Assembly: GCF_003664995.1 (NCBI RefSeq)
Contig: NZ_JFHL01000025.1
Location: 26,976-90,975 of the forward strand
DNA length: 64,000 nucleotides
Source: Mesotoga sp. BH458_6_3_2_1
Lineage (GTDB): Bacteria; Thermotogota; Thermotogae; Petrotogales; Kosmotogaceae
Direction: 5' to 3'
The position numbers were made by a program, and so were the translations under genes. Numbering within the stretch: the first letter of the stretch is position 1; the number at the start of each line of letters is the position of its first letter. Under the pieces are notes generated by a model. It did no database searches. It was not told the DNA's origin and saw only the letters and a list, made by a program, of their open reading frames with translations. Positions 38,487 through 47,703 of the stretch are shown here, one piece after another.

Positions 38487-38891
38487 CTAAACCTTAATTG
38501 CTTCTTCTGAAGCCTTTTGTAGAAGGTTCATAAGGAATTCTTTCGGTGAGACATTAGCCTCTTTGCTTAGTTCTTGCAGTTTCTCCGCAGCCGTATCGGA
38601 AAGTCTAATGCAATTATTGGCCTGGGCTGTTAGTATGATCTTTCCTCCAAGAGCATTGACGAGTTTGTACATCATCTGATAAGAAAGATTCTGTTTTCCT
38701 GCCTCTATTCTTGAGATATTTGGGACGCTTATGCCTGTGAGCTCGCTTAGATCCTTTTGGGTCATACCCTTCTCAACTCTTAGTTCGATTAGTTCATCTA
38801 TGAAATCCCTTAATGGTTTTCTCTCGTTGTATAAGCGTTCGAATTCCTCGTTCTTCATCAAGTTGGCTTTCAGTTTATCAAATCCCGTCAT
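38487..38891 (-). CDS. HTH (XRE-type) regulator with RHH-like tail
   Basis: 134 residues. Residues about 37-90 form a lambda-repressor-type helix-turn-helix (GMTQKDLSELTGISVPNISRIE). The tail (RLSDTAAEKLQELSKEANVSP) resembles a ribbon-helix-helix domain of the kind seen in antitoxins, an unusual pairing in one chain. The N-terminus resembles antitoxins of HigA type. No toxin gene lies beside it. ATG 38891 follows a GAAGGTGG site. Two palindromes upstream are candidate operators for autoregulation. Confidence 0.8.
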   Translation of the reverse strand: MTGFDKLKANLMKNEEFERLYNERKPLRDFIDELIELRVEKGMTQKDLSELTGISVPNISRIEAGKQNLSYQMMYKLVNALGGKIILTAQANNCIRLSDTAAEKLQELSKEANVSPKEFLMNLLQKASEEAIKV

Positions 38892-38904
38892 CTATAACAC
38901 CACC

Positions 38905-38918
38905 TTCTAGATCTAGAA
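38905..38918. promoter_or_regulatory. Palindrome upstream of HTH regulator
   Basis: TTCTAGATCTAGAA, a perfect 14-base palindrome 14 bases upstream of the regulator's start codon, where a repressor would block transcription or translation. Operator role inferred. Confidence 0.5.
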
Positions 38919-38939
38919 AGAAACTCACTTACATTATAT

Positions 38940-38957
38940 ATTATCATATATGATAAT
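38940..38957. promoter_or_regulatory. Second palindrome upstream of HTH regulator
   Basis: ATTATCATATATGATAAT, a perfect 18-base palindrome about 50 bases upstream of the regulator start, in the expected promoter zone. Candidate operator; it differs in sequence from the nearer palindrome. Confidence 0.5.
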
Positions 38958-39030
38958 TTCATCAATATCCATCTTACTCTTTCTCTTTTCTATAACTACT
39001 CAAAACAAAACAACATTTCTTTTAGTTCTG

Positions 39031-39145
39031 CTATTACTCTATTTGTCTATGGAAACTAGGAATACAGTATTTGGCCAAATAAAAATCCAGAACCCGGGAT
39101 CAACTGCTTATTCTCTAGTGTTGGAGCATTCAGAATGCGACTTCT
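39031..39145 (+). repeat. 110-base dispersed repeat, copy A
   Basis: Matches 46981-47091, including the shared blocks ACTAGGAATAC, AATCCAGAACCCGGGAT, CTCTAGTGTTGGAG and TTCAGAATGCGACTTCT. Non-coding in both places. Confidence 0.75.
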
Positions 39146-39447
39146 GCCCAAAAGTATAGTTAAATGATGATAATGAACTGGTCTGTCGACTGCGATCGAT
39201 TGATCCCCACATCCCCACATTGCTCAATGTGCTAGACTTACTGTAACTGTACGTCGAATGCGCTACCAAAACGATTGTGATCATTGAGATGGCGAGCCGC
39301 CATCAGTTATGTATTGTTTCAACTGATCATTTCATCTTTTTCCCATGCGTCATACCAACCCAAACCTAACGTCTTGCTCTAGTATGTTTTCGATTATTTA
39401 AATCGGTGTCCAAGTGGCAATTGGCATCCAATTGGGAGGATCCTAGC

Positions 39448-39804
39448 ATGCATGCAATCGACGAAAATGGAAGAGCCGTGATCCTTAACGAAGACGGTAG
39501 CTGGCAGTTTGACAACTCAAAGGAATGGCGAGTTGTAAGAACCTATATGGGAGATTCGGCAACGAAGAAGACTGATCTGTTTCAGATCACTTATCCCCAA
39601 TGGAGGGTACGTGTATCAACAGAAGATAGTGTTTCAATTTACTGGTACGAACCTGAATCCGGTAATGAGGACAGCCTTATAAGTTTAGGATCTCCGACTA
39701 CTGATGAGAGTTACGTTTACTTGAAAGGAACATTCTACCTAGACATTTCTATCTCAAGAGGAAAGTACAGAATCGTAGTTGAAGAGAAGGTTCCGGCAGA
39801 ATAA
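39448..39804 (+). CDS. Small hypothetical protein
   Basis: 118 residues from ATG 39448, which has GGGAGG upstream; the frame itself opens at GTG 39406. It begins with a short DENGRAVILNEDGSWQFD element of the sort seen at the end of small secreted or beta-rich proteins, then about 90 residues of likely beta strands. No signal peptide. Convergent with the DUF4011 helicase. Function unknown. Confidence 0.55.
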   Translation: MHAIDENGRAVILNEDGSWQFDNSKEWRVVRTYMGDSATKKTDLFQITYPQWRVRVSTEDSVSIYWYEPESGNEDSLISLGSPTTDESYVYLKGTFYLDISISRGKYRIVVEEKVPAE

Positions 39805-39919
39805 CTGTTATGCCCTTATTTTGAAACAGCGGAATACCGTAAACGCATGAATTCAGGATTTCCAGCAAATTTGTGTTTGCTCAACACGGCAATCCACATT
39901 GTAGATGGCCCAGGGTCCA

Positions 39920-42900
39920 TTATGCTTTTCTAATGCTCACTTTCCCATCTTGAACCTGAATCTCATGGTTTCGAACTAGCAAGCTGACTTCATTGTCTAT
40001 GACAGTAGAAATGTTCGTTCCCGTCCTCTTGAAACCGAATAGTCTTGCCACATCTGTCTTCAAGTCCTCTCTATCCATTGTGAACGCGTTTTTAAGACAG
40101 AGTTTTATGGCCTCTTGAATTTCCACAGGTGGGATGTGTTCAGGTTTTCTCATATCATTTCTGCTGGCCGATTGTCTTGGAAGGATCCTTTCGTTGCGCT
40201 TGAGCAAGAAATCCCCCTGCAATACGAATGAATCTCTTGGAAATTGTGTCATAACGAACTCTCGTAGAATCTTACGAGAGATATTCCCGGATTTCGTATA
40301 CATATCCCAGTTTACCTGGAGTAGATGAGGGTGAGTATCGAAAAGCATGGAAATCCTCGACACTACTTCATCCAGATGAACCGGAGCCTCTTTTTCAATT
40401 ATTGCTCTTAAAGCGTCGAAAACTTGCACAGCCCTCTTGGATGAAAGCATTCTGGTTAGGTCAAACACCGAGAATTTCTCGTATATAGGGAGAGTCACTT
40501 CTTCTCGTTCAATTGATGGCAAAGGATCTTCGATTATCAGCTCATTATTGATGTGAAGTACTTCGGTGTCTTCTGAAACGGATCTTGCAACTTCTATCTC
40601 TGCAATGACCCTCACCATTTCTGAATTCCTGTCAAATATCCAATCCCTGGACCAGATTCTAATAATCTTCCAACCCAATTTCTCAAGAACCTGCTGTCGA
40701 AGCCTGTCCCTATCTCTTGCAGTTCTCGCGGAGTGATACATGGCTCCGTCGCATTCAATTCCTACGATATACCTTCCAGGATGTTCATCATCAACAATTG
40801 CCAGGTCTATCCTGTAACCGGAGCATCCCACTTGTTTGTGTACGTTGAACCCGCGTGCTGTGAGTTCTTCATATACCTCCGTTTCAAAGGGCGATTCAAA
40901 TTCGCCGCCAGTGTTTTCAGTCTCTCTCAAAAGGAATTCCTTGCTTCCTCCCTGTTCGGCATAGTTCAAGTATTCTCTTAGAGCTCTTACTCCCGGGGTC
41001 TGTATTTCAGCAGAGATGTCTCCTCCCCTTATTGAACTGACGACAGTGACTTTCTTCTTGGCTCTAGTTATTGCAACATTGAGTCGCCTTTCTCCTCCAT
41101 TTTTGTTTAGAGGACCAAAGTTCATTGTCAACTTTCCCGAAGCATCTCTACCATAACCAATGCTGAAAATCATCTCATCTCTCTCGTCACCCTGAACGTT
41201 CTCAAGATTCTTCACGAAGAAAGGTTCAAGTTTATCCTCACCGAAGAAATCCTCGACAGACTGATCCTGGGAACGGAGCTCTTCAATTCGGTCGAGGATT
41301 GCAGTCTGCTGAGCTTCACTGAAGGCAACTACTCCTAATGAAACACCGGGCTCTGTCCTTGCATGGCTCATAACCATCTCAGCAACTTTGCGAGCTTCTT
41401 CAATATTCTTTCTGCTCTTCGCTCTGTCGTAAACTCCATTCGAAACATATTCAAAGCAGATTCCAGAATCAAGCCCATCAAAACTGCTGCTAGGGAAAGT
41501 GCTGAGTCTATTCATGTAAAAATGATAGTTTGAGAAGGCTATTAACGATTCGTGCCAGCTTCGGTAATGCCATAGAAGTTTCTTTTCCGGAAGACCAGCT
41601 GTGCTGCACTCGTCGAGAATGCTTTCAAGACTCTCGAGATCATTCTCTTCATCCGTCAGTTCAGCTTCGTCGGGTTCAGAGATTCTGAAAAAGCTGGTCG
41701 GAGGTAGCTGTTTGTTGTCTCCTACAACAACCACTTGTTTTGCCCTCATGATGGCTCCCACTGAGTCTTCTGGAAATACCTGGGAGGCCTCGTCAAAAAT
41801 GGCGACATCGAATCTGAATCTTTCTGGATTGGTGAATACGCTTACAGATAGCGGGCTCATCATCATGCATGGCTTCAGAACCTGCAGCAGATTTGGTATT
41901 TCCGAGAACAGCCTTCTTATGGACTTATTCCGTCTCTTCTTTGCAATCTCTCTTCTCAGAATAGATGTCTCCGCACTTCCAGAATTTACAAGATTGGAAA
42001 CCGGAACCCTCTGCGCAAGCAAAGAAGCAAGTCTCTTTCTGGCATACAGCTGCTGCTTTGAATCGAGAATCCTGAACTCTTTAACAAGAAGATTGTGGTC
42101 ATTTGTTGAGAATGAGTTCAGAACCTCATCGTTTGCATATAGCTCTGACAATAGCCTGCTGTAAAAACCCTTTAGGAAGACTTTGTCAAGCATATCGGTC
42201 TTCACTTCACTTTCTCTAGCTCTTTCGAGAAAGTCTTCCAGTCCAGCCTTCTCGAGAAAAATGATACTCTTCTTCATTGAAAGCCAGTCATCAAGTTTTG
42301 GAAGCGAATCCTGGAGTCTATGGACAAAATCTTCAAAGCCTTCAAAGTCCAAGAGAGATTTGCCGTCAGAAAATGGTTCCGTGATCACCATGTCGGATAC
42401 TTCCTCTAGATCCTTGAAGAACACATTTGTAGCTGAGATTGCACGCTCCACCCAATCACTCCTGCCTGGGATTGACTGCTGGTTTTGGTTTCCATTCGGT
42501 AACACAGAAAAGAATGAGAAGTATTCAATAAGCTCTCTTAAATCTGATTCACTGTTTCTCAAAGCTTTTTCGAACTTACTATAGCTCTCGTAGAAACTCC
42601 TGATTGTCTTTTTTGACCTTTCGAGAACACTTATCAACTCTTCCTTGTCACAGGCTTTCGTCATTATTCCGCACTGTGAGAGGACTCTTGACGCCTTAGT
42701 CAAATCCTCTACGATAGTCTCGATATCAACAATCCCATCGTATTTCAATGAAGAAAGAATACGAAGATTCTTCTTGTAACCGCCAAACAGCCTCCCAAAG
42801 AAACTATTGTATGATCTCGCGAATTTTTCCTGAAGTCTGGTTAGGTTCAGCTGGAGAATATCTGGTCGATAGCTAGTGAGCAGCGACACTGTTTCTTCGA

Positions 42901-44752
42901 ATGACCTTACGGATTTTAGCATATTGGTGATTCCAAGAAGCGGGCGAAGAGTATTAAACTGACTGGAAACTTCACTGTGAGAGTCCTTGACTTCATCTAT
43001 CGCGCTACTTAGATTCAAGAAAGAATCTCTATAACTTGACGGAAGATCTCTTGTAATTGGCAGAATATGAGAAAGAAGATCCTCTGCTAACTTCAAGGCT
43101 TTATCTTCGGCTGAGCTTTCGGTCTCAAATAAGTCAAGAATCGCTGAAATTCTGGAATTTACATATTCTAGTTCCTTACTGATGGAAGATCTCCATTCGA
43201 GCGATGTATCTTCTCCTATCTCCCTTAGTTTTCCTATCGTGCCTCTTATTTTCGACAGCGATTGACGAACGCGCATTACAAAGACAGCATCGGGGCCAAC
43301 TGCCCTGACTTTGTTAAGAACATCCTTCTTATGGTTTCGATACATTTCGGCGTGCCGCTTAACATTGTCAAGATTGCTGATGATCTTTCCGAGTTGATCC
43401 CGCGTGAGATCTTGCACGTGTGTTAAATCAAAACTCATAAGATCTACATCATGCAGAGCTGCTAGATTGCCGTGAAGCTCAAATGCTGAAATCTCAAGAG
43501 AAGTTCTCTTTTCGTGTAGCCTTCTAACGTAGCTGTTAAGTTTTTCTCTTATCTCCTTGAGTCTAGAGAGTTCACGCTCTAGACTTCGCGTATCTACAGC
43601 ATGGTTGTTAGCTTCATTTAGGACTCGATCCAGTTCGTCCAGAACCACCCTCTTCCCCGTTTTCTTACTGTGGAGCTCCAGACAAAAATCTCCCAATTCA
43701 CAATCATCCAAACGTCTCTTTACAACTTCAAGAGCTGCCATTTTCTCGCTTACGAAGAGGACTCTCTTGCCCTGACTCAGGGACTCCGCGATGATATTCG
43801 CTATTGTCTGACTCTTTCCAGTTCCCGGAGGTCCCTGTATCACTAGGTCTTGACCGCTTTTCACGGCAAGGATAGCCTCTTGCTGACTCGAGTCGGCATC
43901 CAGTATCTGATAACAATGAAGAGGATCGTTTTCGACATCCAAGTCTGCAAGCTCGTCGTTTTCATTATCTGGCACAACCAACGGCTTCCCCTCTGCAATT
44001 GTTCTTAGCACGGCATTCTCATATATCATGTTTGCGTAGTTCTCTAAATCTTTGTACATTGCAAGCTTGGCAAACGAGAAAACCCCTAAAGCCACGTCTT
44101 CGGCAACCGACCAACCCTCGATCGGCTCAATTAGATTTCTGACTTTTACAAATAAATCTCTCAGGGTCGACTCTTCAAGCGATATTTCCTGATCATAAGC
44201 AGACGCCAGGTCAAGGCCAAATTCCTCCAACTTTTCTGAAAGTGTTGGATTAAGTACAATGTCGTCATCGATGATCCTTACGGAATAGGGCGAGGCAATT
44301 GTCTCACGGGTAATGGAAACTGGAACAAGGAGTAAAGGGGAAATCACAAAGCTCTTGTTATAATCTATTTCTCTCCACTTGAGGAAACCGAAAGTCATAA
44401 AAAGGGTATTGATTCCCATTTCCTCGTAAGAAGTCCTGGACTTGAGTTTTAGTCTATTGAGAACAAGATTCATTTCCTTTTCTTCACGGTCAGCCTGTAT
44501 CTGGTTTGCTCTAAGGGAAACAATGCTTCGATATTCTTGCTCTTCATCATCTTCAGGAGGAATCGGAACGAAGTTCATCTCTTTTTCTTGGACGACAATC
44601 TTATTGAAGATCTCACTGCTTGAAGGTTTTATGAGCATCAAATTGCTCGTCTTGCTTGTCCTGAAGTTGATTAATCTGTTTCTCATTGTGAGATCTAGCA
44701 ACGCCTTCTTCCACTTGTCTACCTTAACGGAAACAGCATCATTGTTTTCCAT
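39920..44752 (-). CDS. DUF4011-helicase-Vsr-like-DUF3320 protein
   Basis: 1610-residue multidomain enzyme. N-terminal DUF4011 (KKALLDLTMRNRLINFR); superfamily I helicase motifs GPPGTGKSQ near residue 305, DEASQ near 984, GDNKQLPP near 1010 and AITRAKKK near 1225; a long coiled middle near 370-760; a Vsr/DUF559-like nuclease near 1290-1400 (SPFETEVYEEL, GYRIDLAI, GIECDGAMYH, GWKIIRIWSRDW); and a DUF3320-like C-terminus. This order has been reported as a single-gene anti-phage system, so phage DNA attack is the likely role. ATG 44752 is preceded by a GGAGGGAT site. All motifs appear intact. Confidence 0.9.
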   Translation of the reverse strand: MENNDAVSVKVDKWKKALLDLTMRNRLINFRTSKTSNLMLIKPSSSEIFNKIVVQEKEMNFVPIPPEDDEEQEYRSIVSLRANQIQADREEKEMNLVLNRLKLKSRTSYEEMGINTLFMTFGFLKWREIDYNKSFVISPLLLVPVSITRETIASPYSVRIIDDDIVLNPTLSEKLEEFGLDLASAYDQEISLEESTLRDLFVKVRNLIEPIEGWSVAEDVALGVFSFAKLAMYKDLENYANMIYENAVLRTIAEGKPLVVPDNENDELADLDVENDPLHCYQILDADSSQQEAILAVKSGQDLVIQGPPGTGKSQTIANIIAESLSQGKRVLFVSEKMAALEVVKRRLDDCELGDFCLELHSKKTGKRVVLDELDRVLNEANNHAVDTRSLERELSRLKEIREKLNSYVRRLHEKRTSLEISAFELHGNLAALHDVDLMSFDLTHVQDLTRDQLGKIISNLDNVKRHAEMYRNHKKDVLNKVRAVGPDAVFVMRVRQSLSKIRGTIGKLREIGEDTSLEWRSSISKELEYVNSRISAILDLFETESSAEDKALKLAEDLLSHILPITRDLPSSYRDSFLNLSSAIDEVKDSHSEVSSQFNTLRPLLGITNMLKSVRSFEETVSLLTSYRPDILQLNLTRLQEKFARSYNSFFGRLFGGYKKNLRILSSLKYDGIVDIETIVEDLTKASRVLSQCGIMTKACDKEELISVLERSKKTIRSFYESYSKFEKALRNSESDLRELIEYFSFFSVLPNGNQNQQSIPGRSDWVERAISATNVFFKDLEEVSDMVITEPFSDGKSLLDFEGFEDFVHRLQDSLPKLDDWLSMKKSIIFLEKAGLEDFLERARESEVKTDMLDKVFLKGFYSRLLSELYANDEVLNSFSTNDHNLLVKEFRILDSKQQLYARKRLASLLAQRVPVSNLVNSGSAETSILRREIAKKRRNKSIRRLFSEIPNLLQVLKPCMMMSPLSVSVFTNPERFRFDVAIFDEASQVFPEDSVGAIMRAKQVVVVGDNKQLPPTSFFRISEPDEAELTDEENDLESLESILDECSTAGLPEKKLLWHYRSWHESLIAFSNYHFYMNRLSTFPSSSFDGLDSGICFEYVSNGVYDRAKSRKNIEEARKVAEMVMSHARTEPGVSLGVVAFSEAQQTAILDRIEELRSQDQSVEDFFGEDKLEPFFVKNLENVQGDERDEMIFSIGYGRDASGKLTMNFGPLNKNGGERRLNVAITRAKKKVTVVSSIRGGDISAEIQTPGVRALREYLNYAEQGGSKEFLLRETENTGGEFESPFETEVYEELTARGFNVHKQVGCSGYRIDLAIVDDEHPGRYIVGIECDGAMYHSARTARDRDRLRQQVLEKLGWKIIRIWSRDWIFDRNSEMVRVIAEIEVARSVSEDTEVLHINNELIIEDPLPSIEREEVTLPIYEKFSVFDLTRMLSSKRAVQVFDALRAIIEKEAPVHLDEVVSRISMLFDTHPHLLQVNWDMYTKSGNISRKILREFVMTQFPRDSFVLQGDFLLKRNERILPRQSASRNDMRKPEHIPPVEIQEAIKLCLKNAFTMDREDLKTDVARLFGFKRTGTNISTVIDNEVSLLVRNHEIQVQDGKVSIRKA

Positions 44753-45784
44753 GGGATCCCTCCAAAAGCCTTTCTAACACAGCTGGTCTAAACAGAACGG
44801 ACCAAATATATCCGCGGAACGTTAATTGAAGTTATTGAAGAGACTTTGTCCACTCAGATCAGAGATCCGTCCATTCTGTTGGCAGCACTTACTGGCTTTA
44901 TGAGACACACCACTCAAGATGAACTTCTCCGGAGATCCAGCATTATTCGCTTTGACTTATTAGCTTCATCATCACTGCACCTTGAAGTAACTACATTACG
45001 CATATTTGTCTAAAGAGATTCTATCATTTTGTAAGCAAATGAAACAATGTGAAGAGGGTCTTTGCGGTCACTCAAAATCCCATTTGTTTGACTACTAATA
45101 GATAGAAACGATAGCATGCTACGAGCCCTTATAGGCTTTAAAAAATATCTAAAACCGTGTCTCTCAAGAGAAAATTCTATTCAGATGAGCGAATACAATC
45201 GATTTTGAAGTTTATAACTGATTGATAAAAGATGGTTAGGACATTAATTATACCAGCAATATTACTTGCAACTAGGAGATTTCGCCAGAAACGCAGCAAA
45301 TACAACGGAAGTATTCATGTGCAAGCTTGATCTTGCTTTTGATCTTAGTGCAACAAATGATATACTAACGTTATAATTTACATTTTGGCGTTTAGTTCTC
45401 TTTGTTTTCTGTTCTTTGAGTTTTATGAAGCAACGTTCCGATTGATAGTAAAATAATAGTAGCGAGATTTGATGATTGGCTGAAGTGGCTTCCGTATTTT
45501 TTGCAATACATTATTTTGTACATTTCTGATTCTGCAAGTATATTACTAAGTCAGGAAGAGCTTTGAATTCTATTCAACGCAATTCCTAACAGTGAATCTC
45601 TGAGTTTCTATGTGAGATATTTTGATTTCGTTTTCAGAATTCATGGTTTTTTCGCTTTGGATTTCTAGCAAGAGTATGTGTAAGATCATGTCTCATTTGT
45701 TTGTTTCTCGCCCAAATTGCTATTGCTTGTCAAAAAACGCAAGTACTAAAGAAAGTGCTTGAGTAGAGTGGGGAGGTGGAGAGC
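44753..45784. other. Intergenic, about 1 kb
   Basis: AT-rich, no open frame with a ribosome site, no repeat copy found by eye. It holds the upstream regions of two divergent genes. Confidence 0.5.
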
Positions 45785-45949
45785 GTGAAATGCCCAAACT
45801 GTGGAAGAAAAGTCCCTTATGTTTTGACTTGTCCCAAGTGCGGGTGGATTGGCTGTGAAGCTGAAGTGAAACATGGGATGCTAGGTTTATCAGGCTCTTG
45901 TCCCAAGTGTGGTACAGCTCTCTCAGAAAGAGACCGAAGATCTTGGTGA
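45785..45949 (+). CDS. 54-residue double zinc-ribbon protein
   Basis: Short gene with GTG start at 45785 preceded by a strong GGAGGTGGAG. The product has MKCPNCGRK, TCPKCGW, CEAE and SCPKCGTA: three CxxC knuckles plus a single Cys, enough for one or two zinc ribbons. Small zinc-ribbon proteins bind nucleic acid or protein; function unknown. A perfect 14-base-pair inverted repeat lies about 55 bases beyond the stop, which suggests a self-contained transcription unit. Confidence 0.75.
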   Translation: MKCPNCGRKVPYVLTCPKCGWIGCEAEVKHGMLGLSGSCPKCGTALSERDRRSW

Positions 45950-46003
45950 CTGAGTGTTAGTAACTAATACTGAGATGCAGGCCAAGAAGTTCCGGACTCT
46001 CCG

Positions 46004-46046
46004 ATTAAAAGAAGCTCTCTGTAGCATATTGGGAGCTTCTTTTAAT
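46004..46046. terminator. Inverted repeat, probable bidirectional terminator
   Basis: Perfect 14-base-pair stem (ATTAAAAGAAGCTC / GAGCTTCTTTTAAT) with a 15-base loop. The A-rich and T-rich arms would give a T-run in either transcript. It separates the zinc-ribbon gene from the converging FGE-like pseudogene. Confidence 0.65.
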
Positions 46047-46194
46047 GGTTAACTATACGTGTAAGTGTTCTTCGAATATGTAGTTGTGGAGAACACTAAA
46101 TGACCGAAAATAGCAATGTGGACTCTTTAGTGCAAACAATCCGAAGGGTTCGAAATCTGTTGGGTTTCTCTGCAACGAATTATGACTTACGTTC

Positions 46195-46924
46195 TCAATT
46201 GATTGTCCTGCATATGTGAAACCCGAGATATCTGCTAATGAGTGTTGAGTCTCCGTAGAATCTAGATAATACTCTTACTCCGACAGATTCGTTGTAAGCA
46301 CTGCCACCCCGGCACACACGAAATGATTCACAGCTTGAAAAAAGTGGATTTTCCGTAGTGAATCAGAGTAGGGGCTATACCAATCGGAACACCGTTCCCA
46401 CAAGTTCCCTGACATATCGTAGATTCCAAGTCCGTTCGGTGCCATCTTTCCCACTTCCTGTGTCTTGCCTCCCGAGTTCAAATTGTACCAGGCAACGTAA
46501 CCAACTGAATCGCTTCCGGAATATTCATAACCGTTGCTCTTGTTTCCGCCCCTTGCAGCATATTCCCATTCAGCCTCTGTAGATAACCTATATCCGACCA
46601 CCTTCGATGGGTTTGTAGTTGTCTTTCCATTTTTGTCTAGTAGATTTCCGTCGCTATCGTATGCCTTTGGAAGTCCCTCTTTTTCACTTAGCCAATTGCA
46701 GTAAGCTATCGCACTCCACCAACTCACATTTGTCACTGGCTTTCTTCCCCTTCCCATGCCATCCACCATCCGCGGAAGGCTTGCAACTTCCAGAAGCTTC
46801 ACACTTCACAGAAAGCATCATACTCGTCGAAGGTCACTTCGTACTTTCCCATGTAAAAGTCGTATGTTAAGACCACATTGTGCGCAACCTCACTATGAGT
46901 TCCCCCTCCGTAAGAATCCCCCAT
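46195..46924 (-). pseudogene. Broken FGE-sulfatase-like gene
   Basis: Reading minus from 46924, MGDSYGGG... and YDFYMGKYEVTFDEYDAFCE match the start of an FGE-like domain, then a frameshift near 46800 (a GAAGT/GTGAAG duplication). The middle is open (GRGRKPVTNVSW, YCNWLSEKEGLPKAY, EAEWEYAARGG, SGNLWERCSDW). A second frameshift near 46340 moves the end (CRGGS...GFHICRTIN, stop at 46195) into another frame. The N-terminal partner domain is missing, and a GGGTCAGACTCC repeat begins about 18 bases beyond the break. A decayed member of the FGE-like family. Confidence 0.85.
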
Positions 46925-46941
46925 CGTGGATAGTTAAAATA

Positions 46942-46964
46942 GGGTCAGACTCCATTTTTCACAC
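46942..46964 (+). repeat. GGGTCAGACTCC-type repeat
   Basis: Near-identical to 20811-20833; abuts the truncated start of the FGE-like pseudogene. Confidence 0.6.
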
Positions 46965-46980
46965 TTTATTTAATGTTTGC

Positions 46981-47091
46981 CTATTACTTGTTTTTTGGCA
47001 ACTAGGAATACCGATTCGGCCAAACAAAAATCCAGAACCCGGGATTAACTGTTTTGCCTCTAGTGTTGGAGTAATTCAGAATGCGACTTCT
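46981..47091 (+). repeat. 110-base dispersed repeat, copy B
   Basis: Second copy of the 39031-39145 element, ending directly at a diverged GGGTCAGACTCC-like motif (47097-47120). Confidence 0.75.
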
Positions 47092-47177
47092 AAAATAGGG
47101 CCGGACTCCTTTCTTCACTCTAAACGGGAGATCGAAGATAAAAATCTGTGAGGGCATTTCTTAGGATAGAAAAGAAA

Positions 47178-47402
47178 GGTTAAGCGGAGCCTTTTTCCTG
47201 CTCCGCCCACGGGGACACCCCCATGCAGTTAAATTATAGCACTTTGCCATCCTTAGGAGAAAGTGATCGATAACAAAAGAAGATACATATTGCTCGACAT
47301 AAGAAAGCATCACATCACCTGGTTTTTTTCATTGAAAGTAACATACTGGACTTTCCGGATCAAGTCAGCTCGCGTTTTTTTCACGATCGGAGATAGGTTG
47401 TT
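47178..47402 (+). repeat. 225-base dispersed repeat with hairpin, copy B
   Basis: Second copy of the 37807-38031 element. The GCGGAG/CTCCGC hairpin stem is kept although its loop has changed, a hint that pairing matters. Same orientation as copy A. Confidence 0.75.
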
Positions 47403-47435
47403 GAGTCGTCGGCAAAATTCGGCACGCCATAAGTT

Positions 47436-47458
47436 GGGTCAGACTCTTTTTTCAAAAC
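47436..47458 (+). repeat. GGGTCAGACTC-type repeat (diverged)
   Basis: GGGTCAGACTC followed by a T-run, about 35 bases beyond the 225-base repeat copy B. Another diverged copy lies at 47097-47120. Confidence 0.5.
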
Positions 47459-47703
47459 TTCTTATGCTTTTTTCAGTAGTTTGTCTATCGTTCAATTCAA
47501 ACACTCTTACTTCTCTTCCTTCTGTAGAATCTAGATCACTACTATCCAACAAGTTGAAAGCACTAGTCAAAAAGAGTTTCTGAGCACCATAAATCATATA
47601 TGCAAACAGAAATCATTATCGCTTCAAAAAGAGGTGCCATCCGAAGAAAGCAACTCTAGACCCACCATCTGTCCAAGGCTCAAGGCTTTCTTGCCTCTCA
47701 TGA

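Larger units (their letters stand above)
38892..39447. other. Intergenic with palindromes and repeat
   Basis: About 550 bases: two palindromes next to the HTH gene and copy A of a 110-base repeat (39031-39145). No gene called; an open frame at 38950-39159 lies in repeat sequence. Confidence 0.5.
46930..47703. other. Repeat-filled intergenic region
   Basis: Mosaic of repeat copies: GGGTCAGACTCC type (three), the 110-base repeat copy B and the 225-base repeat copy B. Open frames here lie in repeat sequence and are not genes. Confidence 0.65.

Noticed and set aside
47263..47583. Plus-strand open frame of 106 codons
   Set aside because: It overlaps the 225-base repeat copy B, has no ribosome site and no family likeness.
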